Shown here piece by piece: positions 17,101 to 23,998 of a stretch of DNA of 52,123 bases (position 1 is the stretch's first letter; each line of letters begins with the position of its first letter). The notes below the pieces were generated by a model. That model saw only the letters and a program-made list of their open reading frames with translations, ran no database searches and was not told where the DNA came from. This stretch comes from Lysobacterales bacterium (GTDB lineage: Bacteria; Pseudomonadota; Gammaproteobacteria; Xanthomonadales; SZUA-38), in NCBI GenBank assembly GCA_028285525.1, contig JANQOZ010000002.1:1-52123 (forward strand), written 5' to 3'. Position numbers and translations under genes: made by a program.

Positions 17101-18255
17101 GCGCTGACGCGGGTCAGCGACGGCAGCAACGGTTCGGCCGGCAATCCCGATCTCCTGACTCGGGCACCATTGCTGATGCGGCCCGACCAGCCGGTTGAGC
17201 TGACGCTCTCACCTCACCAGGGGCACGCTCGCTTGTTCATCGACGTGCCGGCCAGCGCCACCGCACTGACGCTCGATCTTGAAGCCCCGGGTGATATTCA
17301 GTGGGAGCTGCGAAGCCAGGCGAGGGCCTTTGATCCGCCGTCTGTAGTTCCTGTCGACAGCGCCGCCCAGGTGGTGGCGAGCGGCAGCGGCGGCGGCCGG
17401 ACGGTGGCGCCCGTCACCGCCGGTCGGTATTACCTCGTGCCCATCAACCAAAGCGGCAGCCATCAGCGCATGACGGTGAGCATGGCGCTGGAGCGACAGC
17501 CGCCTCGGCAGCTGCAGGGTGCTGACGGGCAGGCCGGCAACGGCCCGTTGCCGGGACTGTGGTTTAACCCGGCGCGAGACGGTGCCGGCTTCAACCTAAA
17601 TCAGGTGGACAACCAGCTGATTCTCGAGTGGTACACCTATCTGGAGGACGGCACACCCACCTGGTATCTGGCCCAGGGGGCCTACACGCCCGGTGACGAC
17701 TTCTGGGAGGCCGAGCTCAGTCAGTTCAGCTGGGATGGCGCCAGCGCGCGGGCGACCGTCATGGGGGCTGTATCGCTCGTGTTCGAATCGGCCAGCAGCG
17801 GCATCTTTAACTTCCAGCTGCATGGGCGCAGCGGGAGCGAGCCTTATCAGGTCATCATCAGCGACCTGAGCTGCAGCTCCAACGGCGCGACCGTCGCCCG
17901 GACCGGGCTCTGGTTCGTGCCGGCGCTGCCGGGCTTCGGCTACTCCATTCTGAGCGCCGGCGGGGACCAGGTTCACGTGAACTATCTCTACGGGCCCACG
18001 GGCCTGCCTCGCTGGGTGCTGGGGCAGGGCTCAGCACTGGACGAGACGGTGCCGCTCGCTCAGTTCAGCGGGTTTTGCCCGAGCTGTGCCGCGGTGCCGG
18101 TGAGTTCGCAGCCCGTCGGCGAAAACCTCCTGATCTATGACTCCAGCGTGGCCGGAAGCGTCGATACGCTGCTGCAGTTTGCCCCGCCGTTGAGCGGTAG
18201 CTGGGAGCAGGCCGGCGCCTTGAGCAACCTTACGCCGCTGCCAGAATGCAACTGA
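14125..18255 (+). CDS. Secreted subtilisin-like serine protease (S8) with PA insert and C-terminal repeats
   Basis: A 1376-residue exported protease. Residues 1-24 are a signal peptide, followed by an I9-type propeptide region (about 30-140, GRYIVEFTD). The catalytic domain has Asp177 in GVIDSGVNWDH, His239 in DGHGTHVAS, oxyanion Asn352 in SAGNSGSDPG, and Ser585 in SGTSMASPHVAG. A PA domain is inserted between His and Ser (about 440-530, EIVVCDRGTYGRIEKG), as in plant and cucumisin-like subtilases. C-terminal parts are beta-rich: a Fn3-like region, a PPC-like segment with DLDLFVGRDLNGNARPDAEEE (about 865-885), and two copies of a GLWF-P-G-G module starting near 1144 and 1261. Cysteines suggest disulfides. 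The start has GGAG six bases upstream. Likely cell-surface or extracellular. Confidence 0.93.
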   Translation: MTRKIRSLAGLLVFLTLAATGAAARDPAKPEVLPGRYIVEFTDPPVALFDGRRAADGSWLMAPTRVKSGRLEPEADSVKEYRAYLKRESSKALASGAGRLARDLIPRHRFDLLTNGVSLDLTAEEAGALAGVDGIKRIYPVTVQRPSTDSGPVWIGAPQAWGASGTMGEGVVVGVIDSGVNWDHPAFADVGGDGYDHENPRGRQFGLCGNAQVRCNDKLIGVYDFTQEGARLGRDTDGHGTHVASTAVGNVRTSNVVGNTASIQLDVSGVAPHANLITYKVCLADDPATPEDENFCVLDAILAALDQIVVDQVPVVNYSIGGSSSNPWEDADTRAMLAARAAGTLIVTSAGNSGSDPGTITSPANAPWMLAVANSTHNRRFQNVLDSMTGGNAAPPSDLVGVGFTGAFGPAPIVYAGDFGNALCGAGEAELQSSCDAHTGRSNPFAPGTFNGEIVVCDRGTYGRIEKGFNVRAAGAGGYVLANTAAQGESTVSDDHCLPATHLGQRDGDQLRAWLNAGGEGLSARIAGQAVVVDDALGDRVSASSSRGPDAFVPGVIKPEVAAPGSNILAAGLTGNTSSFKSGTSMASPHVAGSAALLLGLRPDLTPSQLHSLLVSSAVNNGMVDSNGTSLADAFDVGAGRVNPEAALRAGLTFDITRREFDLADPDLGGDPGSLNLPTLASSRCVGSCSFVRRVQALDGGDWSARVVSDDGVTGQVTPASFSLAAGESQSLTIELDVTGAAAIGGSVTGSVVLTPAAADVASQRIVFQLTAAAGDLPEVLRLTTASNRGSEQVELAGLVALPQASFDTLALDRANVLNRSLAADNTNSDPYDNVAQGAFFVTRQISEAGSLLYAQTGAESPATDLDLFVGRDLNGNARPDAEEELCRSTSPTAVEVCLTTIDEPGRYWVLLQNWRASETGVIDAVTLTVAAPTPSSERSLVATGPGSVAFQQSFPVRLAWDEGQMAPGELWVGALLPRASDNQLALGTIPVALTRVSDGSNGSAGNPDLLTRAPLLMRPDQPVELTLSPHQGHARLFIDVPASATALTLDLEAPGDIQWELRSQARAFDPPSVVPVDSAAQVVASGSGGGRTVAPVTAGRYYLVPINQSGSHQRMTVSMALERQPPRQLQGADGQAGNGPLPGLWFNPARDGAGFNLNQVDNQLILEWYTYLEDGTPTWYLAQGAYTPGDDFWEAELSQFSWDGASARATVMGAVSLVFESASSGIFNFQLHGRSGSEPYQVIISDLSCSSNGATVARTGLWFVPALPGFGYSILSAGGDQVHVNYLYGPTGLPRWVLGQGSALDETVPLAQFSGFCPSCAAVPVSSQPVGENLLIYDSSVAGSVDTLLQFAPPLSGSWEQAGALSNLTPLPECN

Positions 18256-18423
18256 AACAATAATTTAAGATTTGTTTCATTCGATTAAGTAAAGTCTTTA
18301 CAGCTATTTAGAGCTACTTCCTAGAGCTGATCTGAGGAAACGTGCGGCAGGCCGTGCGTACGTCACAAACTGACGTTGCAGGTCAGATTAGTTTGCGGTC
18401 ATGAGACTATGCACGGGGGTAGC
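18256..18423 (+). promoter_or_regulatory. AT-rich intergenic region upstream of the FGE-like pair
   Basis: The first 75 bases are strikingly AT-rich against this GC-rich background. TTTACA (18297-18302) could be a -35, but the sequence 17 bases on (CCTAGA) is a poor -10. TAGAGCT occurs twice as a direct repeat (18309-18315, 18322-18328), 13 bases apart. A separate palindrome lies at 18360-18376. The region is a plausible promoter/operator for the downstream genes; no terminator for the protease was identified. Confidence 0.35.
18360..18376. promoter_or_regulatory. ACGTCA-N5-TGACGT palindrome
   Basis: Perfect 6-bp arms (18360-18365 and 18371-18376) around CAAAC, in the non-coding DNA ahead of the first FGE-like gene. 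The size and symmetry fit a dimeric regulator site. No regulator is encoded nearby, so the assignment is inference. Confidence 0.35.
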
Positions 18424-20373
18424 ATGATCATGAGCAGGGTGTTGCTCACTTCGACATTCACGGACGATCCGTCGATCGCGGCTAACGCTGGGGCGATGTC
18501 GGCGACAGGCGCGCGAGCAAACCGCGCGGTCTATGCGCTGGTTCTGGCGGCAGTAGCTTTCTCAATGCCGTCCACGGGCCGCGCACAGGCGGAAGCCGCG
18601 GAAGCGAGGATCGCCGAAGGTAGTCTGCCCGCGGTGGTGCCCACCGTGGATCCTCGCCCGCGTCGGCTCGGCGATTCGCTCAATGTCGATAATTCCCAGG
18701 AGTGGACCCCTCAGCTGAGGTCGGGCAGTCGAAACACTCGCTCTTCGGTGCTTGAGGGCCAGATCCGCGACGCCCGACGCGCACTCGCAGGCGGTGACAT
18801 CATGACGCCGGAAACCGGCGCGCTTGACCGATTTCGGGCCATTCTGGAGCTCGATCCCGGCAACGCCACGGCGATCAACGGCATCGCCGATGCCACGACC
18901 GCTCTGGCGGCCCGCACCACCAAAGCCTACGCCGACGGCGACCGCGAGGGTGCGGCTGATCGCCTGGCTGAACTGCGCGCTATCGATCCGCTGCATCCGG
19001 CGGTCGAGCGGGTGTCGCAGCTGCTGCTGAAAGACAGTCAGATCGCCGAGCTGCTGACGGCCGCCGCTGACGCCACCGAAGCCGGGCGGCTGCTGGGCGA
19101 AGACAGCGCGAAACTTGCGTACGACGCGGCCCTGGCCATCGAGCCTGAGCACCCCGCGGCACTCGCCGGCCTTGAAGGCCTTGAGCGGCTGATGCTGGCC
19201 CGCGCGGCCGAGCTGACCCGCAGCCAGAAATTTGCCGCGGCACGCGAGCTGTTGGCAAGAGCACTTTCCGTACGGTCCGATCCGGAGGAAAAGGTTGTGG
19301 CCCAGCGGGTTGCCACCGACGGCGCGGAGCGCGTGATGTTCAACGATCGCCGCCGCCAGGTTCAGAAGCTGGCGGATGAGGGGGAGTATGAGCTGGCGTC
19401 TCAGCAGCTCTCCCAGCTTCGTGCCCTGGGCTATTCGGAACCAGCCTCTGCGCTGGAAAACCAGATCAAGGGCGGCCAGCTGGTGCTGGCGTATGCGCCG
19501 GGTTCGACGGTCGAGGATCAGGCTCGCGCCGACGGTAAAGCGCTCTCGCGCGAGGCGGTTGTGGTGCCCCGCGGCCGCTTCCTGATGGGGTCGCCTGATG
19601 ACGAGGAAGGCCGGTCGGAACGCGAGGGACCGCGCCGACCGGTTCGTTTCATCCTGCCCTACGCGCTGGCGCCGACCGAGGTGACGGTTGGGGAATTCCG
19701 CGAGTTTGTGCAGGCGACCGGCTATCTCACGGACGCGGAGAAAAGCGGCGGATCCACCGTGTTCGACCCGGCTGCCGGCGGTGTGGTTGAGCGCAAGCGG
19801 GTGAGCTGGGAGATGGATTACCGGGGCCGACCCGCCAAATCCAGTCTCCCCGTGGTCCATGTCTCTCACAACGATGCGAAGGCTTATGTCGACTGGCTCA
19901 GCGCCTCGACCGGCGAACGCTACCGCCTGCCGACGGAGGCCGAGTTCGAATACGCGCTGCGCGCCGGTTCCAGCACACCGTACTGGTGGGGCGACGGTGC
20001 TCCGAAAAAGCGACAGGAAAACCTGACCGGTGAGCGCGACCAGCTGGAGGGTCTGCGCTGGCCCGCATCGTTTCGGCGCTACGGTGACAATCACTGGGGG
20101 CCGGCGCCGGTCGCCAGCTTCGACGCCAATCCGTTCGAGCTCTACGACATGGGCGGCAACGTATCCGAATGGGTCGAGGACTGCTACCAGGCGGATTTGT
20201 CGCGGCTGCCCAAGGACGGCTCAGCCTTCGAAGCCGATTCATGCGAGCTGCGCGTCTTGCGCGGCGCGTCGTGGGCCAGCCAGCCGCTGGCGGCTCGTTC
20301 CGCGTTCCGGGCCGCCGCCAGACCGACGGCCGCCTCGTGCCTGGTGGGCTTCCGGGTCCTACGCGAGCTGTAG
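18424..20373 (+). CDS. Exported helical-repeat protein with FGE-like (SUMF1) domain, copy 1
   Basis: About 649 residues from ATG 18424, preceded by GGGGGT; ATGs at 18409, 18430 and 18496 are alternatives. The hydrophobic segment RAVYALVLAAVAFSMPSTGRAQA looks like a signal peptide with a long N-region (shorter if 18496 is used). Next comes a motif RLGDSLNVDNSQEWTP shared with the downstream paralogue, an all-helical TPR-like region (about 100-345), then an FGE-sulfatase domain (PF03781, about 375-649) with FLMGSPDDEEGRSEREGP, PTEVTVGEF, YRLPTEAEFEYA, YDMGGNVSEW and a final GFRV. The catalytic Cys pair of true formylglycine-generating enzymes is absent; the C-terminal region reads RGASWASQPLAARSAFRA. 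Cys587 and Cys607 probably form a structural disulfide. Catalysis is therefore doubtful; binding or another reaction is possible. Confidence 0.85.
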   Translation: MIMSRVLLTSTFTDDPSIAANAGAMSATGARANRAVYALVLAAVAFSMPSTGRAQAEAAEARIAEGSLPAVVPTVDPRPRRLGDSLNVDNSQEWTPQLRSGSRNTRSSVLEGQIRDARRALAGGDIMTPETGALDRFRAILELDPGNATAINGIADATTALAARTTKAYADGDREGAADRLAELRAIDPLHPAVERVSQLLLKDSQIAELLTAAADATEAGRLLGEDSAKLAYDAALAIEPEHPAALAGLEGLERLMLARAAELTRSQKFAAARELLARALSVRSDPEEKVVAQRVATDGAERVMFNDRRRQVQKLADEGEYELASQQLSQLRALGYSEPASALENQIKGGQLVLAYAPGSTVEDQARADGKALSREAVVVPRGRFLMGSPDDEEGRSEREGPRRPVRFILPYALAPTEVTVGEFREFVQATGYLTDAEKSGGSTVFDPAAGGVVERKRVSWEMDYRGRPAKSSLPVVHVSHNDAKAYVDWLSASTGERYRLPTEAEFEYALRAGSSTPYWWGDGAPKKRQENLTGERDQLEGLRWPASFRRYGDNHWGPAPVASFDANPFELYDMGGNVSEWVEDCYQADLSRLPKDGSAFEADSCELRVLRGASWASQPLAARSAFRAAARPTAASCLVGFRVLREL

Positions 20374-20558
20374 CGGCCCGCAGCCGGTTTCTCCGGGACC
20401 GTCAGAACGCTGGAAAACGAGCGGAGAAAAGGATCTCCGCAGCGGCATCCGGCGTCGAGTCCGGGTTGCCGAAAACGCCCAGTTCGGGCTTCGGTTTGCG
20501 TCCCAGGCCGCCGTTTGACACACTCGACGTGGGAAGGTGTTGCGCTCAGGCGCATGCA

Positions 20559-22448
20559 ATGACAACAAAGCGACACATCAGGCTGGAGCCCTGCTCAGGA
20601 TGGCTGGCGGCTCTGCTGATCGTTTTGATCAGCGGTGCGGTGCCGGTTTGGGCTCAGACTGCCGACAGCTCCGGCTCTGACGGAGCGGCCGCCTCCGGCA
20701 CTCCGCCGGAGCGTAGACCTGCGCGGCTGGGTGATTCTCTGGCCGTCGACCCCGGTCAGGAATGGACACCCGGTACCCAGTCCCCGGCTGATCGAAGCGA
20801 TGAGCTTCGTCGCAAGCTGTCGCTGGGTCGCAACGCGCTGGACGCCGGTAATCTTCTGACCCCCTTCGACGCCAGCGCTCTCAACTATTTCCGCCAGGCC
20901 CTGGCGGTGGACCCCGGCAACGCCGAGGCCTCGGCTGGCCTGGATACGGTGGCGCAGCGCCTCATCGACAGCGCCAGCCAGCAGCTCGACGCCGGCAATC
21001 GCCGTGCCGCCCAGGCTACCGCTACAACGGTTGCGGAGTTTCGGCCGGGACTGCCCGCGCTCGCCGAGCTGCGCAGCCGGCTCGACCGCTCCGCTCGGCT
21101 TGAGACGCTGGCGGCCAGGCTCCAGGAGGCCCAGACCGCCGGCGTGCTTCTGATGCCGCTGGAAAGCAGCGCCCTCGGCGTACTCGACCAGATGCTGCTC
21201 CTGGACCCGCAGAACGAAACGGCGCTTGCCGGCGCCGAGGCGCTGTTGGCGTCGGTGACCGAGCAGGTGCTGAGCGGCGCACAGAGCGGCGACTACCAGA
21301 CGGCGTTTGAGCTTCTCGACCTCACCGATTCCGCGATCGCCGCGACCGAAAGCCAGGTGATCGACCCGTCGCTGCTCGTGGCGCTGCGTGAACAGGTCAC
21401 CGGCCGACAGACGGACGGCTGGCGCTCGGATCTCGCTGAACTGGAGCGCCTGCTCGCGGGGGACGAGCTCGAGCAGGTGGAGGAAGGCCTGGTGGCGCTG
21501 GCCAGTAGCGGCTATCCCGGAGATCTCCAGCCGCTCCGGACACGGGTCGAACGGCGACGGCTGATTCTCAGCTATGAGCCGGGCAGCATCTTCGCCGACA
21601 ACCTGAGTAACGGCATCAGCGGTCCGAGCATGGTTGTGATCCCGTCGGGCCGCTATTTCATGGGATCCCCTGCCGGCGAAGACGGTCGGAATGAGCGGGA
21701 AGGGCCGATCCGGGAGATCACGTTTGCCATTCCCTTTGCCCTGGCCCGCACCGAGGTGACGGTCGCGCAGTTTGCAGCCTTTGTTGCCGCCACCGGCTAC
21801 CAGACGACCGCCGAGCGCATCGGTGGTGGCCAGGTCTATGACGGCGACACCGGTGGCTTCAGTGCCGCCAACGACGTGACCTTTCGCGACGACTATTCCG
21901 GCGATCCGGCTGACGGCGAGCTGCCGGTGATCCACGTGTCGTGGGACGATGCGAACGCCTACGCCAGCTGGCTTAGCGAGCAGACGGGGCAAGCCTACCG
22001 TCTGCCTTCGGAAGCGGAATTCGAGTACGCACAGCGGGCCGGCACCACCGACCCCTACTACTGGGGTGACGGCTCGCCGCCGGAGACGCTCGAGAATCTG
22101 ACCGGCAGTCGCGACCAGTTTCGCGACTGGAGCTGGCCCAACGCCTTCAGTCGCTACGGCGACGGCTACTGGGGGCCCGCCCCAGCGGCGAGCTTCACGC
22201 CCAACCCCTGGAATCTGCATGATCTCGGCGGCAACGTGCTGGAGTGGACGGCCGACTGTTTTGAGGAATCGCTGGAAAACGTCCCCAGCGACGGCCGGGC
22301 CTGGCAGGTCAGGCCCTGCAGCAATCGATCGTTGCGCGGCGGTGGCTGGGCCGTGGCGCCGACCATGGCACGCTCCGCCAGTCGCGCCTCCGCGTCAGCC
22401 CAGCGCGCAAGCCCCCTGGTCGGATTCCGCGTCGCCCGGGATCTTTAA
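20559..22448 (+). CDS. Exported helical-repeat protein with FGE-like (SUMF1) domain, copy 2
   Basis: A 629-residue tandem paralogue of the preceding gene. ATG at 20559 gives a standard signal peptide (about 1-33, LAALLIVLISGAVPVWAQ). It has RLGDSLAVDPGQEWTP, a helical-repeat middle (about 80-330), and an FGE-like domain (about 355-629) with YFMGSPAGEDGRNEREGP, RTEVTVAQF, YRLPSEAEFEYAQ, HDLGGNVLEW and a terminal VGFRV. Cys567 and Cys587 have the same 20-residue spacing as in copy 1. Again the catalytic Cys pair is missing (RGGGWAVAPTMARSASRA). The 185-base gap after copy 1 has no clear hairpin; a TTGACA at 20515 lacks a matching -10. Co-expression with copy 1 is likely but not shown. Confidence 0.87.
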   Translation: MTTKRHIRLEPCSGWLAALLIVLISGAVPVWAQTADSSGSDGAAASGTPPERRPARLGDSLAVDPGQEWTPGTQSPADRSDELRRKLSLGRNALDAGNLLTPFDASALNYFRQALAVDPGNAEASAGLDTVAQRLIDSASQQLDAGNRRAAQATATTVAEFRPGLPALAELRSRLDRSARLETLAARLQEAQTAGVLLMPLESSALGVLDQMLLLDPQNETALAGAEALLASVTEQVLSGAQSGDYQTAFELLDLTDSAIAATESQVIDPSLLVALREQVTGRQTDGWRSDLAELERLLAGDELEQVEEGLVALASSGYPGDLQPLRTRVERRRLILSYEPGSIFADNLSNGISGPSMVVIPSGRYFMGSPAGEDGRNEREGPIREITFAIPFALARTEVTVAQFAAFVAATGYQTTAERIGGGQVYDGDTGGFSAANDVTFRDDYSGDPADGELPVIHVSWDDANAYASWLSEQTGQAYRLPSEAEFEYAQRAGTTDPYYWGDGSPPETLENLTGSRDQFRDWSWPNAFSRYGDGYWGPAPAASFTPNPWNLHDLGGNVLEWTADCFEESLENVPSDGRAWQVRPCSNRSLRGGGWAVAPTMARSASRASASAQRASPLVGFRVARDL

Positions 22449-22461
22449 GTTCCCTGTCGGA

Positions 22462-22483
22462 CGGTAAAACCACAGACTTACCG
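22462..22483. terminator. Candidate stem-loop between convergent genes
   Basis: CGGTAA (22462-22467) and TTACCG (22478-22483) pair around a ten-base loop in the 36-base gap between the convergent FGE-like copy 2 and kmo. The position suits a bidirectional terminator, but the stem is short and no T-tract follows on either strand. Confidence 0.3.
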
Positions 22484-22484
22484 G

Positions 22485-23861
22485 TTACGCCTCCGGCAGC
22501 GGCTCCAGCAGCTTGTTGACCAGCGTTTCTGCTCGTGCCCAGTCGACCTCGTCCAGTGAGCTGATCCCTTCGGTCAGCGCCCGCAGAATTCTCAGATTGA
22601 TCCGGCCACGCTGCTGCGCTCGCGCGTAGTCGAGGTGGCGGAACATCACCAGCGAGTAGCGTGGCACGAAGCGGCTGGGAAACCGCCGCTCCAGCGCCTG
22701 CTCGAGCGCTCGCCGCAGGCGGTAGGCAGCGTCCGCCACGGCGCTGCGCATTTCGTGATAATTCTCAAGCGCCATCTCGGCAATCGCCCGAGCGTTGTCC
22801 TGGCGACGCACCTGAAATTGCCGAAACGCCTGCGACCACTGCGTTGAGTCTGCAATGCATCGATCCAGCTCGGCGACGTCCTCGAAAGCGCAGTTCATCC
22901 CCTGGCCGTGAAACGGCACAATCGCGTGGGCCGCGTCCCCGACCAGCAGCGCGTTGCCCTCGTGGTGCCAGGGTTCGCAGTAAAGAGACCCGAGCACACC
23001 CACCGTCGGTCGGCTGGCGTTGGGTGCCTCGAGCCGTGACGCGACGTCGGGAAAGGTCTCCTCCAGGAATCCGGTCATCGCCGAGGGCGCTTCGAGACTG
23101 GCGAACGAGGTTTCGCCTTCCCGCGCCATAAACAGCGTGGCGGTGAAGCTGCCGTCGGTGTTCGGGAGCGCAATGAGCATCAGCTCACCCCGAGGCCAGA
23201 TGTGCAGCGCCTCCGGATTCATCGCATGTTGGCCGTCGTCCTCCGGCGGAATCTGAAACTCCCGGTAGCCGTGATCGAGCAGGTCGCTGCGGCTGCTGCC
23301 GCCCGTGGCGCTTTCGATGGCCTGCCTGACTCTGGAGCCGACGCCGTCGGCGCCGATGGTGGGACCAAGCGGCATCTCGTATTGCCGGCCGGAGCTTTCG
23401 TCAACCAGCTGAGCTTTGCCGGCTGTCAGGTCCAGCGTTTCGAGACGCTGCCGAAAATGGCAGCGTACCCGGCGGGTCCGCTCGGCCGCGTCCAGCAAAG
23501 TCCGGTTAAGCTCAGCGCGGTGGACCGAGTAGATAACTTCGGCGCTGGTCTGGCCGTAGGGCAGGAGGGTGGGCTCCTGCCCCGGCAGATGAACCATGCG
23601 CCCAGCCATCGGCAGCGCGATGGCACCGACCCGGTGCTGCAGGCCAACGCCCCGGAGCGCCGCGATACCGCGGTTGGCCAGCGCCAGGTTGATGGATCGG
23701 CCTTCGTTGCCTTCCGCCAGCGTCCGGGGATCGGGGTCACGTTCGAATACCTCGACCGCAAAACCGCGCCGTGCCAGGTAGATCGCCAGCAGGCTGCCCG
23801 CCAGGCCGGCGCCGATGATCGTGATCGTGCGGGTATCGCCGATAGCGTCTGTCGGTGCCAT
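22485..23861 (-). CDS. kmo: Kynurenine 3-monooxygenase
   Basis: FAD-dependent aromatic hydroxylase converting kynurenine to 3-hydroxykynurenine with NADPH and O2, in tryptophan catabolism. The 458-residue form from ATG 23861 starts just before the FAD motif IGAGLAGS (about 16-23). Other family features are GRSINLALANRG, the DG-type IGADGVGSRVR, the second FAD motif VGDAAHAIVPFHGQGMNCAFED, and the C-terminal FPSRFVPRYSLVMFRH region characteristic of KMO. An open frame extends 26 residues upstream, but lacks conservation cues. Upstream GTGACA is a fair -35, without a good -10. No other kynurenine pathway gene is visible. Related ring hydroxylases share the fold, but the GRSINLAL and terminal motifs favour KMO. 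Confidence 0.9.
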   Translation of the reverse strand: MAPTDAIGDTRTITIIGAGLAGSLLAIYLARRGFAVEVFERDPDPRTLAEGNEGRSINLALANRGIAALRGVGLQHRVGAIALPMAGRMVHLPGQEPTLLPYGQTSAEVIYSVHRAELNRTLLDAAERTRRVRCHFRQRLETLDLTAGKAQLVDESSGRQYEMPLGPTIGADGVGSRVRQAIESATGGSSRSDLLDHGYREFQIPPEDDGQHAMNPEALHIWPRGELMLIALPNTDGSFTATLFMAREGETSFASLEAPSAMTGFLEETFPDVASRLEAPNASRPTVGVLGSLYCEPWHHEGNALLVGDAAHAIVPFHGQGMNCAFEDVAELDRCIADSTQWSQAFRQFQVRRQDNARAIAEMALENYHEMRSAVADAAYRLRRALEQALERRFPSRFVPRYSLVMFRHLDYARAQQRGRINLRILRALTEGISSLDEVDWARAETLVNKLLEPLPEA

Positions 23862-23998
23862 GGCGCGGAATGTATCACGCGCGCTGCGGGCGGTTGTCAC
23901 CGGGAACGCGAGCCGGCTTGTCGGGCTTGCGAACGGCACGGCAGCAACAGTAATGTGGCGGCCCGCTCTCAGGTGAGATCAAAACCACAGCCGACGTC

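Noticed and set aside
20515..20543. Promoter for FGE-like copy 2 based on TTGACA
   Set aside because: The -35 match is perfect, but at 16-18 base spacing there is no acceptable -10.
18562..22220. Two long minus-strand open frames opposite the FGE-like genes
   Set aside because: Both lie inside clearly coding plus-strand genes with signal peptides and conserved domains. The antisense frames have no family motif.
18424..22448. True formylglycine-generating (sulfatase-activating) enzymes
   Set aside because: The C-terminal catalytic Cys pair is absent in both proteins, no sulfatase gene is in the window, and both proteins are exported.
23862..23998. Promoters for the divergent kmo and sulfotransferase genes
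   Set aside because: TTGCGA with AGTAAT on the plus strand and GTGACA with GATACA on the minus strand are only partial matches; not strong enough to list as features.
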